Positions 37,499 through 49,466 of a DNA stretch of 64,000 nucleotides are shown here, piece after piece. A model generated the notes under the pieces. That model had not been told where the DNA came from. It did not search any database and worked only from the letters and a program-made list of their open reading frames with translations. The number at the start of each line of letters is the position of its first letter. The stretch's first letter is position 1. The position numbers were made by a program, and so were the translations under genes. The stretch covers positions 5,518,001 through 5,582,000 of the forward strand of contig NW_020825288.1 in assembly GCF_003286085.1 (NCBI RefSeq), written 5' to 3'. This DNA comes from Drosophila persimilis. Lineage: Eukaryota; Arthropoda; Insecta; Diptera; Drosophilidae.

Positions 37499-37507
37499 TA
37501 AGACTCA
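37490..37507. repeat. 18 bp perfect palindrome
   Basis: TGAGTCTTATAAGACTCA is its own reverse complement. Its ends resemble AP-1/bZIP half-sites (TGAGTC). Function is unknown. Confidence 0.8.
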
Positions 37508-40500
37508 ATGAATATGGAAGTATAATATCAGAAGCCACTTCCTTCCCTGCTTCATTGCAAGGCTCATATAATCCTTTGAAAGAGTATACAAAAAACAAAG
37601 GAAACACCACAGGAACGAGGCGGGCGCTCGAGGGGATCGAGACATCAATTTATTAAGAGTTGAATGCCATCAGCTGGACTCGGATTCCTGCGTGTATGTG
37701 TGCTGGCTGACTTATCGCGATCCGGCCGGACAATGTCTTGGCCTGGTCATTTGCTTAAATGAGTTGGCAAATAAATGTGTGTGGCTGCAGCAGCAGTGGT
37801 CCAAGCGGATTACATGTAAAGCTGCAGCTCCCTGGAGAGCAGGCGAGCAGAGGGGCATGGGATCGGGCGGACTGGAGACAAGGTGGGTGTGTCTAAAGGT
37901 GAAAGAGCCAACAGGCAAAGCCACTTTCATGCGGATTAAATTTAATTTTATGACTCTGGCTCCTTGCTGTTTGCTGGTCTGTTGTTTGTTGGTTGTTTCT
38001 GTCACTTGTTGGTGTCCCAAAGATCGCTGCACTTGCGCGACATTTCTGGTTTTGTGTCTGCTGCTGCTGCTGGTGCCGGTGCTTCGAATTAGTCGCTGTC
38101 ATAATAAAACCGTTTAATTTGCGCGCTCTGACATTAAATAGATGGGTGCAAGCGAGACGGCATAGCCGCACAGTCAGTCGCTGACTTTGTTGCATGCCAC
38201 CAAAAGTTGTTCACCAATTTTGGCCATGCCAGCCAACCAGCCAACCAGCCGGCCGGCCGGCCATAAACCAGGCTCGAACCGGCTCCCCACACAAACACTG
38301 TGGAAAACTGCATTGAATTTTCCACTTGGCAGCGCCAAATTTGGCCACATTTCAGGCCCCATCGTCGACTGTTTGGTCGGACCAGACAATTTGGCATTTT
38401 ATGCAATTGAATGCAATCCATTCCATGCCATTCCATTCGCTGTTGTCATAAGCCGCTCTGAGTGTTGGCCCAAACTGTTGGCCGCTTCGTCCGACAACAG
38501 ACATCAGACGTCAGGCTTTCGATTAGGCGATCGATCGAAGGCGACAGGCCACAGTCGGAGACGCACTCCAATTTGGTCAGCGGCAAGCCACAAGGTGCCC
38601 CCAGTCGTCGTGCAAAAAGGCTAATTGAAGTGGAAACAATGACCTTTCATTGTGTTAATTAGTCACAAACAATTTGTGTGTGGAAGTTACTCTGATGGCT
38701 TGTGCCCAAAAATGGTTAACTCCGTTTAATATTGATGAACAAACGACTGGAGAGTGAGTAAACGACATTCGGGATGGAGTTTCCAATGGATTATCAGTGA
38801 TTTCAACTATTAAACTGTTGATAAAAGGAGTTCACTCACTGCTAGAAGAAATAAGTACCAAATGAGGTGCTTGCTGATCCTCAATCACTGATCAATCGCT
38901 TTAATTTGATCCCCATTTACTGTACACCGAAGAAGATCATTTCCCATTTCCCATTCTCTGATCTACTAATGAATGATCATTCGGGATAAACTCTAGCTTG
39001 AGGCCATAGAATGAATATAGATCACTGATCGCTGATCGTTCCCCCCACCCCTCGCTGCACTCGCGATTGTTGGCCAAGACAAGCCACTGCCATATTTGTA
39101 TGATCCCCCACTCTTCACTCGCCACTCGCCAGCATGTTCCATGCTAATCAGATGCTTGTCGATCTCGAACGACATGCAAACTAAGTAAGCGTTGCACTCG
39201 TGGTGGTGCAGGGGGGGGATACAGGGGGGAATCGTTGCCACATCAAAGCCAATGCCACCAGGCTTTATCGAGCCACGCAGCTCATTAATCAATGCCTGAC
39301 AAAACAAAGGAAACAAAAACGGAGGCGAATAAAAAAGCAAGCAGCAAGCCTCTAAGTGGCGACACTTCCTCGACGCACGCCCCCAGAGAAGCCGCAGAAG
39401 CAACAGAAGCAACAGGGGGAACGGGATGGGTAGAAAAAAACTAACTAAGACAATAAAGATGATGCCGTCTTTCAGAGGAACTTCTAATTACTAGTTAATT
39501 TTCTGCTTAGTCGCCGTCCCAGTCCCCGTCCCCGTCCCTGCCCCCCTTTGCGTCTGCAGTCCCTGACCAGACCACCGTCAGCGTCAGCCCACTCTGTCTT
39601 CATCGCCAGCTCCGTTCTCTGTTTCCATCCTCGTTGAATGATTCACTTGTCAATTTCGTAAATTATTACCTCATGCCCATTGCCTTGCCAGGCAAGAGAG
39701 AAAGAAACACGGGAAAGACAGGGGAAAAATGCAGTGCCAGTCATGGCTGAAACAAAAGCGAATCAAGTTAATTGCCGTTAATTTTGCCATGGCACATTGG
39801 TAACAAGGAAGGTCGCCATCGCCAGGCCATCCGCCAACAACAATGGCAACAGCAACGGCTACAACAACGTTGACGACGATGCAATGTCTGAAATCAAATG
39901 AAATGCGTAAATTGCTCGAGTGCTCGGGATGGGATGTCGATGTCGATGTCGAAGTCGAAGTCGGGGCTGGAACTGAAGCCAATGGCAATGGCAATGCCAA
40001 TGTCAAAAGCAAATGCAACGGCTAGTTAAGTGCAGTTGGCGGTAAATTGCTCAGAAAACGGCTGGCCAGGGTGGGAGGCTCAACAATGGTAGATGGAGTG
40101 GAGCGGAGTGGAACCATCACCTACAAGATCATAGATCAACGGATCTATGCTTGTTTTTGTATCTGAAAGATTTACTACTCAGAAGATATCAGAAAGATTA
40201 AGCATTCTGGTATCCTCTGCCATTGATCAATGATCTCAATCAATCTCCAAACTCCGCTAATCATGAACGCGATCTGAATCCGAATCAGAGTCCGTTGATC
40301 ATGATAAATGGGTATCGAGCTAATGATGACTTAGTGCTCGGCATCCATCTATCAAATGTATGCACAGGGCCTCCTGCTAATGAAGCCAACTTCTAATGGC
40401 CGCCACTTTGCCACATTGCGTATACGCCCCGTGCCCGAGAGTGCCCGTGTGTGCCCGAGTGTGCCCGTGTGTGTGTGTGGATTCGGTTCACTTTGAATTT

Positions 40501-40942
40501 AGTGGCAAACCCACATTTAAGACTCATAAGCGCAATCGGGGCGGCAATTATTAGCAGCTCAAGGAAATTTTACCATAAAATAAAACCAGAGAATGACGTG
40601 AGGGGCGCAGCTTTTATTTCTTGCAATAACGAATCGAATGCCACTTAACCTTGAGCTGCAAAAAGGCAAAACCAAACCAAACCGAAGCAAAGCCAAGCCA
40701 AGCAACAAAGCGAAGCTCATTGAAACCAATTTTGAAAATCCGCTCACGAAAACAATTGCAAAAAGTCATTAAATAAACCAGAAACTAAAAGTGCGACACA
40801 GACACACAAAACCGATTCCAACCATCGACGAGTTGCATTCAAAAGTGGCCTCAAAAAATAGACAAAACAAAACAAAAGGAACGAAAAAATAAAACAAAAG
40901 CCAGCAAGCTGCATTGCAAATTAGCTAAGCGGAAACCGCGCC

Positions 40943-41044
40943 ATGGAAAACTTCGAAAATGGCAAGGACAAACCGTTCGAGAAGAATAGAAAATTGATGC
41001 AGATCCGCAGACACAGGCACGGGCACGGGCCCAGGCACCGCTGA
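40943..41044 (+). other. Small ORF (33 codons) after a leader-like stretch, uncertain
   Basis: CGCGCCATGG gives a good start context. The peptide is hydrophilic (MENFENGKDKPFEKN...) and ends in an Arg/His-rich tail caused by a CAGGCACGGG repeat. The preceding 200 bases are A-rich and resemble a fly 5' UTR. No splice donor precedes the stop. Confidence 0.15.
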
Positions 41045-41065
41045 CCAGGTCAGACGGGCTCAAAG

Positions 41066-41094
<29 letters not shown>
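41066..41094. repeat. CA microsatellite
   Basis: Pure CA tract of about 14 units. Confidence 0.95.
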
Positions 41095-41097
<3 letters not shown>

Positions 41098-44000
41098 ATA
41101 CTTGGTAACACGCATACACAGTGCCAATTAATTTGTTTTATGATTTTACGAGTTGGGGCTCAACCCACCAACGACAAGCAGCCAAATGCCAGGCCAAGGA
41201 AAATTTGTATGTAGCCAGCAGCCGGCAGCAGAAGGCAGCAGGCAGAAGGCAGCTGAAAAGCACTAAAATGTTTTCCTTCTTCATAGCCGGCAACAACGTG
41301 GCACGAATGGATTTAAACGAAGATGGAGTTGGATGTGGATGTGGCTGTGGCTGTGTCCAAAGCTGAGGCAAGAGCCAGAGCCAAAGGCAGGTCTCTCCAT
41401 CTCTCCATCGAGATACATTAGGAACGCCCCTTAATGGCCAGTTAACCGCCTTCAAATGCCTTCAGACTGGCGACGGCACCATAACAGAAACAACAGAAAC
41501 AACAGCAACAAAAGCAGAATGCAATAAAAATCGGTTAATAATGTTTTTCACAACGCCATTCCAGCAGCAACAACATGAACACGGCTAAAATATAGGTTAG
41601 CTGCATTTCTTGCAGGGAGAAGAGTAAGAGCCAAACAGGCAAAGCTCCAAAGAGCCATGGGCAGCCAAGCAAGCCAAGGCAAGGCACTTGGCTTTAATGT
41701 TGATGATCAGCCATCAAGTTGCTGCTCTAGCTGGTTCTGGAAAACGCTTGGCAAACGCAACGTTTAACCTCTGATCGAGGAGGCATTGCCAGCACGGATT
41801 GGGCACTGGGGATGGGGGACTGGGAGTTGCCAGCCCAAAAAGAAAGAAGGAAAGAAAATGCCTAGACAAACGCAGTCGAGAGTTCAGTGAGAGGACAACC
41901 CCATACATCTTCATTCAACAAGTTTCGGGTCGGGTATTCGGTGAAATGCTTTTCTTTCAACGCTTGTCTTAAGCTAAAGTTTTCCTCGGCAGGCCCCTAG
42001 GCAACGAAAACTCTCTTATTGAAAATCAATTTCCTTTGGCAAAACAAATGCCACAGAAATCGTTCTCAATTATTTCGCCACTATTCTCACGTTTGAGTGA
42101 AATTCTTTTGCCATTTTCCCGCTTTGTCTGGCTAAATAATGTACCAAGAATTACGGCAAACCGGCAAGCAGCAGCGCAAGTAATTTCCAGCTGAATTTTC
42201 AACGCTTCGGTTTTTCCCCTTTTCTTTTCTTTTCTTTGACTGTATCTGTATCTTCCATCGCGGCTGCTGCCGCAAAACTTTGGAAAATCATTTTAAAGTG
42301 CAGCTGAGGCAGAGGCAAGAAAAGAAAAGAGGGCGACGGAGATGGAGATGGAGTAGAGGTGGAGCTGCCAAAGCCCAGGCAGCAGAGAACCATTAGCCGC
42401 AACAACAACAGGCGCAACATTAACCGCTCTCAATGTGTTTTCCATGGATTTTGTGTGTTTCTTTTCTCCCTCGGATTTTGTAGGCCAACATACGAGTACG
42501 AGCGCAGGCAATTTTTGTTATCTTTTGTAAATCATTTTGTTGCCACTCAGCTCCAGCTCCAGAGAGTTGCAACTTGCAAAAGGGGGGGCATGGGGCATCC
42601 ACACTCAACTGGCAATTATTGTTGCTCAGATATGTGTGCGGTGCATATGAGAGACGTTCCAGCCCAGGTGATTGGTAGAACCCAGATTGGACCCCAGAAT
42701 TACGGAACAAAGTGGACTCTGACAGTGCCACAGCAGAGCGTTACCATTCCCAGGGAATTGTTCATTGATCATACCTGAAACGATAAGAAAGGGGGGTGAT
42801 GTGTGATAAGAGAAAAACCAACTATCTTAAGAGTTACAGATACTTCTAAACTTTAAAATAGAAACGATAAAATTCAAAGGCGAACATTTAATTAACTCGA
42901 AATTCCTTTGAGCATATTCAAGTATTTCCGCCTCTGCTCGCCCCGTGAGGTCTGTGGCAGCGTGGCAACTTTGGATAATTGCAAATTGTTTTGCTGCTCA
43001 ATGGATTGGAATCTCCTCTCCTGGGCAAAGGAATGGCCCCGCAACATTTTTTCCCCCCACCTCTTCTTTCAACTGATTAAAATGCCATAATCATAACTTC
43101 AGGGCTGTACATCGCTGGATAAAGTTGGTAATATACATTTCTCAAGTGGGCGGACGGATTTGCCTGTCCGTCAGTTGGGAATTCAGGGATGTTGTTGTTG
43201 TTGTTGTTGTTGCAACAGTATCATTATCATGGCTGTTGCTGTTGCTGCATCTGCTGCCGGGTGCCAACAAATTGATATCTCCTACATGATGATGATATTT
43301 TTTCAGCTCTCTGTTAAAACTATTTACACATTGTTCACATGCAATCCACACACACACACACACACATACCAAAGCAGCGATGTGGCAGGGCGTGTCTGGG
43401 CTCTGCCATATGCTCGAGCATGCAACTTGCATTTGTATCTCTATTTGCTAGTGCCGCTGTATCTGTATCTGTATCTTTGCGTACCATCCATCCGATGCCC
43501 AAACGATTTCAGTTTCATGGAAATCATTAAAATTGCAACTGAAACTGTCGATGTTGATTATAATGTTGCATAGTGATGGTTGCTAATGCTATTGTTGAAT
43601 GATCATTTCCAGTATGTCGCTGTGTGTTTGTTGGGGGAAGCCTGTCCCTGGCCATTTGTTACGCTTCGATGCGTTGTGTGTGGGCGGGGGGCTGGCTTTC
43701 AATCATTTGTCTGCCTCTTTCATGTTGGTTTCTCTATTAATTAATTCAAATTGACATTGAAACTCAGCAGAAGCAACAGCAGGCAACAACAACAACAGCA
43801 ATTGCCTCAATAACACGGCAAACAAACAACAAATTGGAAAACGAGCTTCTAATGATCGGTTGCATGCCTCTTTCAGGCTGCTAATAATGTGCAAAATGCT
43901 GTTTGTGTTCACAATTCTATTTTTTTTTTTTGCTTCTCTTTATTTCCTACTTTGTTGTCGTTTTCACACTGCTTTATGCAGCATTGTTGCTTCCTATCCG

Positions 44001-44583
44001 TCAAGGCCGAACCGTCGGAGGAGTGGAGGAAGTCGAAGTTGAATTGACTAATTCCCAAAGACTGATTGCAAATCAGAGAACAGGAAACTCAGTGGCTAGA
44101 CCTGATTAACTATGCACACACGAGGGTATTGGCTGGGAAACAGCGAAGTTTCTTTTAACATTTGACCAGACAGAAGATTGGAAATGGGAGACCAAATTAA
44201 AGAAAAGTGGCATTCAGACAAGTGTCTGTATAGCCCCCCGTGTGTCTGGGATACATCTTCCCGACCCAAAGACTTGCAGTTTTCCATTCGAGAGTGGATG
44301 ACCCTGCTTTGGCAATTAGCAGTTTCCAGTGGAGGGGGGAATTACCCATTGGTTTGCATCATTATCACAAATTATCCGCCTTCCAAATTATGGTACTCAA
44401 TTATTATTTTATTTTCACCTTTAAAGCTGGCTATTAACATATTATTTCGTTGATAATCGTTAAAAAATAAACCCCAATACTAAAAGCACCAAAAAGAAGT
44501 GTTTATAGTGGAATTCAGGCGGCGTAATCAATAAATAAATTTTCTATTTATGCAACAGACTCGGCCAGAGGCACTCTCCCTCG

Positions 44584-44585
<2 letters not shown>

Positions 44586-44622
<37 letters not shown>
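44586..44622. repeat. CT microsatellite
   Basis: Pure CT tract of about 18 units, the longest in the window. Confidence 0.95.
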
Positions 44623-44625
<3 letters not shown>

Positions 44626-45190
44626 GTGTGGCAGCCAAAGCCACATCGCCGGCAACAGGCAACATAACGGACCCAAAGCGGCCAGCCGGCAACTTGTCAT
44701 GCATACGAGAATACACAGATACAGATACAGATACATCTGCAGGCGGATAGAGGTGGTTTTGTGTCTGTGTGTGTGTAGTGGAGGGAGTGTGCCCCGCCCA
44801 CATACATAGTTGCATGTGGAGAGCCATGTATTTACATATATTGTATATACATATATTTTCTATTCATTTTGATTTTGTTTTTTCTTTCTGTTTCCCTCGT
44901 TTCTGTGTGTTTTAATTTATGCAAATAAATTTCCACTTTGCACAGAAATCAAAATGAATTAAGTGCGAGTGATAGAAAAGTTGTCGTGTTGCAACTGTGT
45001 GTGGCAATCGGCCATCGGTGTGTGCCTCAGTGCGTGTGCGGCTCTGTGTGTGTGTGAATACCGTTGTTTGTGCCACTTCGAACGGGCTGAGATTTTCGAT
45101 TTTTAATGCATTTATTTTTCATTATGTGGCTCTCGGCCGGCCGGCGTCGATTGCGTGTTGACATCAAAGTTTTTGTAGCTCTGGTTGTAA

Positions 45191-45240
45191 TACCCTACAT
45201 ACAGGAGGGTATCATGATTTCGACCATATGCTTGCAACAC
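45191..45240 (+). repeat. Degenerate dispersed repeat (TACCCT...AGGGTATCATGATTTCG type)
   Basis: TACCCT and AGGGTA arms followed by TCATGATTTCG and then ATATGCTTGCAAC. It appears related to the element at 22435, which continues TTATGGTTTC at the same place. Confidence 0.5.
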
Positions 45241-45975
45241 CTATACATTTCTTTCGAAGCCAAAAAGCGGCAATCCCATACGACAATTAATCATCAAATA
45301 GCCGCCATATGAATCATCACCTTTTCTTGAAGGGTATGTAGAGCTTCGGTTGCCGCAGTCTGTGGCTCGCTGGTGGCGGGGCGGAGTCTCGAGACTTGGC
45401 AAGTGCGTGCACGAAACGCGGTGTCGCCTGGGAAACTTGTCTGGCCCGCTTCTGGCCCGATGACAACGCCTCTAAGTAGTCCAAGGTGCGTGAAATAAAT
45501 TTTCCGAGCTGTCCGTCCACTAATTTGATTCCACTTTGGCCTCCCAGCCACCGCCGGCACACACACAGTTTTTCCTTTTTCTCTCAATATAAAATATATT
45601 TCTTTTCCTTTTTTTCTTGCCACATTTTCATGACAATTTGGCTTACATGTTGCAGTGCGAATAATCTGCTCGATACCACTTGGGTATATGCCGCGTCACG
45701 CCATGCCCGGCCACGCCCAAAGGAGTCCGGGGACAGAGCACGGATATATAAAGAAAATTGCGTAAAATTAGCATAAATTACTGCGCTTACCACGGGATAG
45801 GTTAAGTGGAAGTTGAAAAGCGTGTACGCAATCGCCTTGAAAAATGTGCAGCGGAAATTTAAGCATAAATTGCTGACCATGACGGGAAGCAAGGAAAGCA
45901 CTGGGAGAGCGGAGAGGTGACCGGACCTGACCGCTAATTAAGTGGAAATTTATGGAATGAAATTACACTGCGCCC

Positions 45976-46002
45976 CACACACACACACACACACACACAC
46001 AC
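45976..46002. repeat. CA microsatellite
   Basis: Pure CA tract of about 13 units. Confidence 0.95.
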
Positions 46003-47452
46003 TCGGCTTGAGCATACAAATATGATTTTCATCCATGTCCATGTTGCACTGTTGCACTGTTGCGTCGAGTGTCGAGTGTCGGCAATTTTCCCGGACACAA
46101 ATTTGAATAAAATTGAATTAAATTCGAGACGCTCACACACACACATACAAACACGACCTGGTCAATTATTTTGATGGCCAAAATCCAAGGGATTATAGCC
46201 TGGACGGGAGTCAGCTTAAGTTAATTTGTGGGCTCAGACCTGACCACAAAGTAATTTTCTGGCCAAGACGTTAAAGGGCCTGGCTGGGCCAGGGCAAGCA
46301 GAATTTTTAATTTCCGCTGGAAACAGCAACAGCAAAAAATGATTTAATTTGTTAAATGAAAATGAAAAACTCTATTGCGGCCCTGTTCACGGGTCAATAT
46401 GGTTTTATTGGACCGTGTGTAAACATCGCAGTTAATGAAATGGCGATCAACAACTTTGTTTCGCAGTTTGCAGCCCACGGACATGATGGTAACGGCTGGC
46501 TATGTATGCAAACGAGCTGTCTGTCGGCCAGAGATTGTTTGGTAAGGTAATTAAGTTGGGGCAAAATTAATGCATGACTGAATTTAATATGCAGCGAAGC
46601 TGCAGAGCCTGGCCTCGTCGATAAGGCAAAGATTGGGCGCAACAGACGCAACGGCATCCCATCCCATCGTTCTGAAGCCTTGCACAAAGCACCTAAGCTT
46701 CTTATGGCGTGGTCGGACTCATAATGGGGCCCCTGTGTAGCTAATTGGAAGACATGAGAACCTTATCGCACCGCAATCCCTCCTCCACCACATTCGTGAA
46801 GGGGCCATTCAACTGGTTGAGCTCTATTATACGCATTTAATGGCTTTATTAAGTACCTGCCCTGCCCCTGCCCCCGCCTCATTATGCCCGAAAACATCTG
46901 TTTTACAAAAGCGACATTAAATTCAATGAAACAAAGTACGAGTATTGAACTATTTATAGACTCCTTTTCCTCTGTTAAGGTTCCGTAATCAATGTGAAAG
47001 GGAAACCGGGCCAAGAGCTGTGCTGGAAAATTTACATATTAAATTGCCAAACAAATTGAATTTTCGATTCCTCGTCGGATGCGACAAATGCGATTGTGCA
47101 TTTTGTGGCAATTTGCATATGACTACATAATTCATTTCAAAATGCCATGCCAGGCCACAGCACAGCGAAAATGCTGGACGAAATCAATCTGTGTAGCATT
47201 TAACATTTTATCGCGATTCGACTCGAAGATCGGACTGGGTCTGAGACAGCGGCTGGGGCCGGGGCTTGGGCTGAGGCGAACGAGGCCTTTGGGCTATTGG
47301 GGAAACTGGTTTGGATGGAGTACGAGTACACCTTCCTCTAGTTACCGCCAGCTACCCGAAACACGTTGCAGGTTACAAATGAATTACAGTTTTCTGCCAG
47401 ATCTCTGCCGCAAACCAGTTGGCGGCTCAAATTAATAATCGTATGTAAGAAA

Positions 47453-47752
47453 ATGTGGCACAGCGCTCTGCTGCTGGTGCTGCTGCTGCTCGGCATGTGG
47501 GTTATGGCAAGAGCTAAAAATAACTTCATCTCAATGACAACGCGGCGTATGCTTGATGCACTTTGCGATAACTTCTTCGAGGCGCCCGGGAGAAGTGCGA
47601 ATGAGTCCCCACCTCTCCCTAAGCCGTCGCCTGCCCCCCGCGTGTTTGCAAATAGTAAATTTTCAACTTTTACAGGCAGCACCTCCATGGCGTTATGTTT
47701 TGATACCCTAGCTAAGGGTATTTCCATTTTTAGCAAAGGATTTGAAAGGTAG
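47453..47752 (+). other. Orphan ORF with signal-peptide-like start (99 codons), uncertain
   Basis: ATG at 47453 in good context (AAAATG), TAG at 47750-47752. The first 20 or so residues (MWHSALLLVLLLLGMWVMARA) have a hydrophobic core and an A-R-A site that would suit signal peptidase. The remainder is hydrophilic and Pro-rich, with a GR pair after FFEAP that resembles an amidation/cleavage site. If real it would encode a small secreted protein. Against this: the Leu run is a CTG microsatellite, the C-terminus runs through a dispersed TACCCT repeat (47704-47720), and one segment (TRRMLDA) is the recurring GGCGTATGCTTGATGCA motif. I see no promoter or polyadenylation evidence. Confidence 0.2.
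47704..47720. repeat. TACCCT...AGGGTA inverted repeat
   Basis: TACCCTAGCTAAGGGTA, nearly a perfect palindrome and a member of the set at 5989, 22435 and 45191. Confidence 0.55.
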
Positions 47753-47821
47753 AAGGCGCAAGAAAGGTTGGACCTTTGAAACTTTGAGCAGAGGCCGACA
47801 GAATCGCATCTCTGTTGGGGG

Positions 47822-48064
47822 CTATCTAGGGTATCTGCTAGGGTATCCAAGTAGGTATCCTTTCTTTCTGGTTCTTTTTGATTGAGTTATGCGATGGCTA
47901 TGACGTCGCCCCCGCTCCCTGGCACAGCCACAGCAATTACGATTACGATTACGGCATATTTTGCAGTTGGCCTCGTGGCACCGCACCGGCAATTGCACAA
48001 CACCAACACTCCACTCCACTCCACTCCAGCGATGAAAAACCGAAAGTGAACTTGCGACTTTCAT
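47822..48064 (-). other. Cys-rich small ORF (80 codons) behind a leader-like block, uncertain
   Basis: On the minus strand the ATG at 48064 has an excellent fly context (ACAAAAATG) and follows an A-rich stretch typical of 5' UTRs. The peptide contains CHEANCKICRN then NCCGCARERGRRH, a compact Cys cluster that could bind metal, and a basic tail (SKRTRKKG). No family is recognised. The last residues come from TACCCT repeat copies. Part of the N-terminal half is built from GGAGT and CGTAAT tandem repeats, which weakens the case. It could be an alternative first exon of the minus-strand gene or a nested gene; no good donor in phase was found. Confidence 0.25.
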
Positions 48065-48360
48065 TTTTGTTTTTGTTTTTTTTTGGCTGCCGCTACAGCT
48101 GATAGTCTTAAGCCGCTTCGCTTAATTGTCTTCGTGTCAAATTGTTCGGCTTAATTTAATTTGACAGCCGCTCCGAAGCGACACGAAGCGACGCGACGCG
48201 ACGCGATGCTCTGCCGAAGGGCACTCTCTCGATTGCTGCTCTCTTTTGAACGTCCGATAGGCCTATCTCTATCGCTTCCTCTCCCCCCCCGCCCCTCTCC
48301 TTGGTCAAGTGAAAGTCAAACTTTGTTTCAAGTTCGTTCGCTTTTGAATGCGGAAGTATT
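48065..48360 (-). promoter_or_regulatory. Promoter-like GC-rich block (minus strand)
   Basis: Includes GCGAC tandem repeats (about 48180-48207), GAGAG words, a C-run, a 12-base palindrome GATAGGCCTATC (about 48257-48268), and an inverted repeat of TGTCAAATT/AATTTGACA (48135-48143 and 48158-48166). Read on the minus strand it leads into the A-rich leader and ATG at 48064. No clear TATA or initiator was identified. Confidence 0.3.
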
Positions 48361-49466
48361 CATTCGATTAAGAGTGGATACTGAAACACGAAGGCCTCAA
48401 ATTGTTGAAATGCCTTGACGCTATCGCGGAATGCAGCCTTAGCCAATGTCCAGGGGCTGGAAAACCATTTGGATTTCCATTTATCCGGCAGCTGCTATTC
48501 AAAAATGCTTGCCACAGCCGAACCGAGGGTGAGTGCTCGCCCGAGACTCATTTGTGGGATTTCGCCCAAAGCCAAAAGCCGAAGCCAAAACAAAATAATT
48601 GTGTTATTTTCCACTTTTCCTTAATCTTTGAGTGCGGGAAATGAATTCAAACTTACAGAACAAGTTAACCGGAAGTTGGAAGCACAATAAATGTGACTGA
48701 ATTATGATGTTTGTTCCCAGTGCTTCTGCTTCTGCTCCCATTTCCATTTCCATTCCTGTTTGCCCGTTGCCTTTGCCGTTCTGGATGAGTGCCAGGTGCC
48801 AGAGTGCGTTGTCGTGGGTCGGACAAAGGGGGCGATGCCAAGGGTTGCGGGGCAGGCAGGGCAGGTCATTAAGCCCTATGCTGCGGTCGACCTGGGCTGG
48901 CTGGGAGAGAAGTCCCGTTTCGGCGACAACAACAAACACACACACTTTTGTGTTTGTGTCGACTTTTTCTCCCCAATTCAAATAAATTAACATAAAAATA
49001 CGGCATAAATGGGAATGCAATGTTCGGGCGAAGGCGAAGCGCATGAAATATGCGGAAATCCATGTATGACACTTTGAACCATGCCACACAAGGGGCGGGC
49101 GGGGGGTGGGGCGGCAAAGTTATTGACAAAAGTCACGCAAATTGTGTGCAACAAAATCGCAAAAAAAACAAAACCCAGAAAATTCATGGAACTAAAATAT
49201 GTGAGAAATTGAAATGTTGAGCAGAAAACTGACACCCAGCTCGGGCTGCGTAATGATCGTGATTATTTGCTCTATGCGCATGAAATTATGCAACCTGAGG
49301 CTTGGCTTTCAATTCAGACAGTTACTTGTACGGTTTCTATCAGTCGATCAGCTGCGCTCCGGCTTTCCAGCTTTCCACCCGAAACGGAAATCAGTTCGAG
49401 CCCAAAGTCCAGCGGAAGTGCTCTTGTGCTCTTTCCCATACGAAAATGTTTACTCAAATAAAATCG

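Larger units (their letters stand above)
31262..48061 (-). other. Upstream intronic region, mostly unexplained
   Basis: No gene is firmly supported. It includes a possible first coding exon (33428-33399), GATCA-rich stretches (38750-39040, 40120-40340), CA microsatellites (41066-41094, 45976-46002), a long CT tract (44586-44622), CCGG palindromic runs near 38250, an 18 bp palindrome (37490-37507), two TACCCT repeat copies (45191, 47704), and orphan ORFs near 40943 and 47453. 40740-40940 resembles a plus-strand A-rich leader but has no convincing downstream exon. Confidence 0.5.

Noticed and set aside
42748..42790. Second ratchet-like site on the minus strand (TTTCAG|GTATGA)
   Set aside because: The acceptor is good but GTATGA is a weak donor; I would not call it without RNA data.
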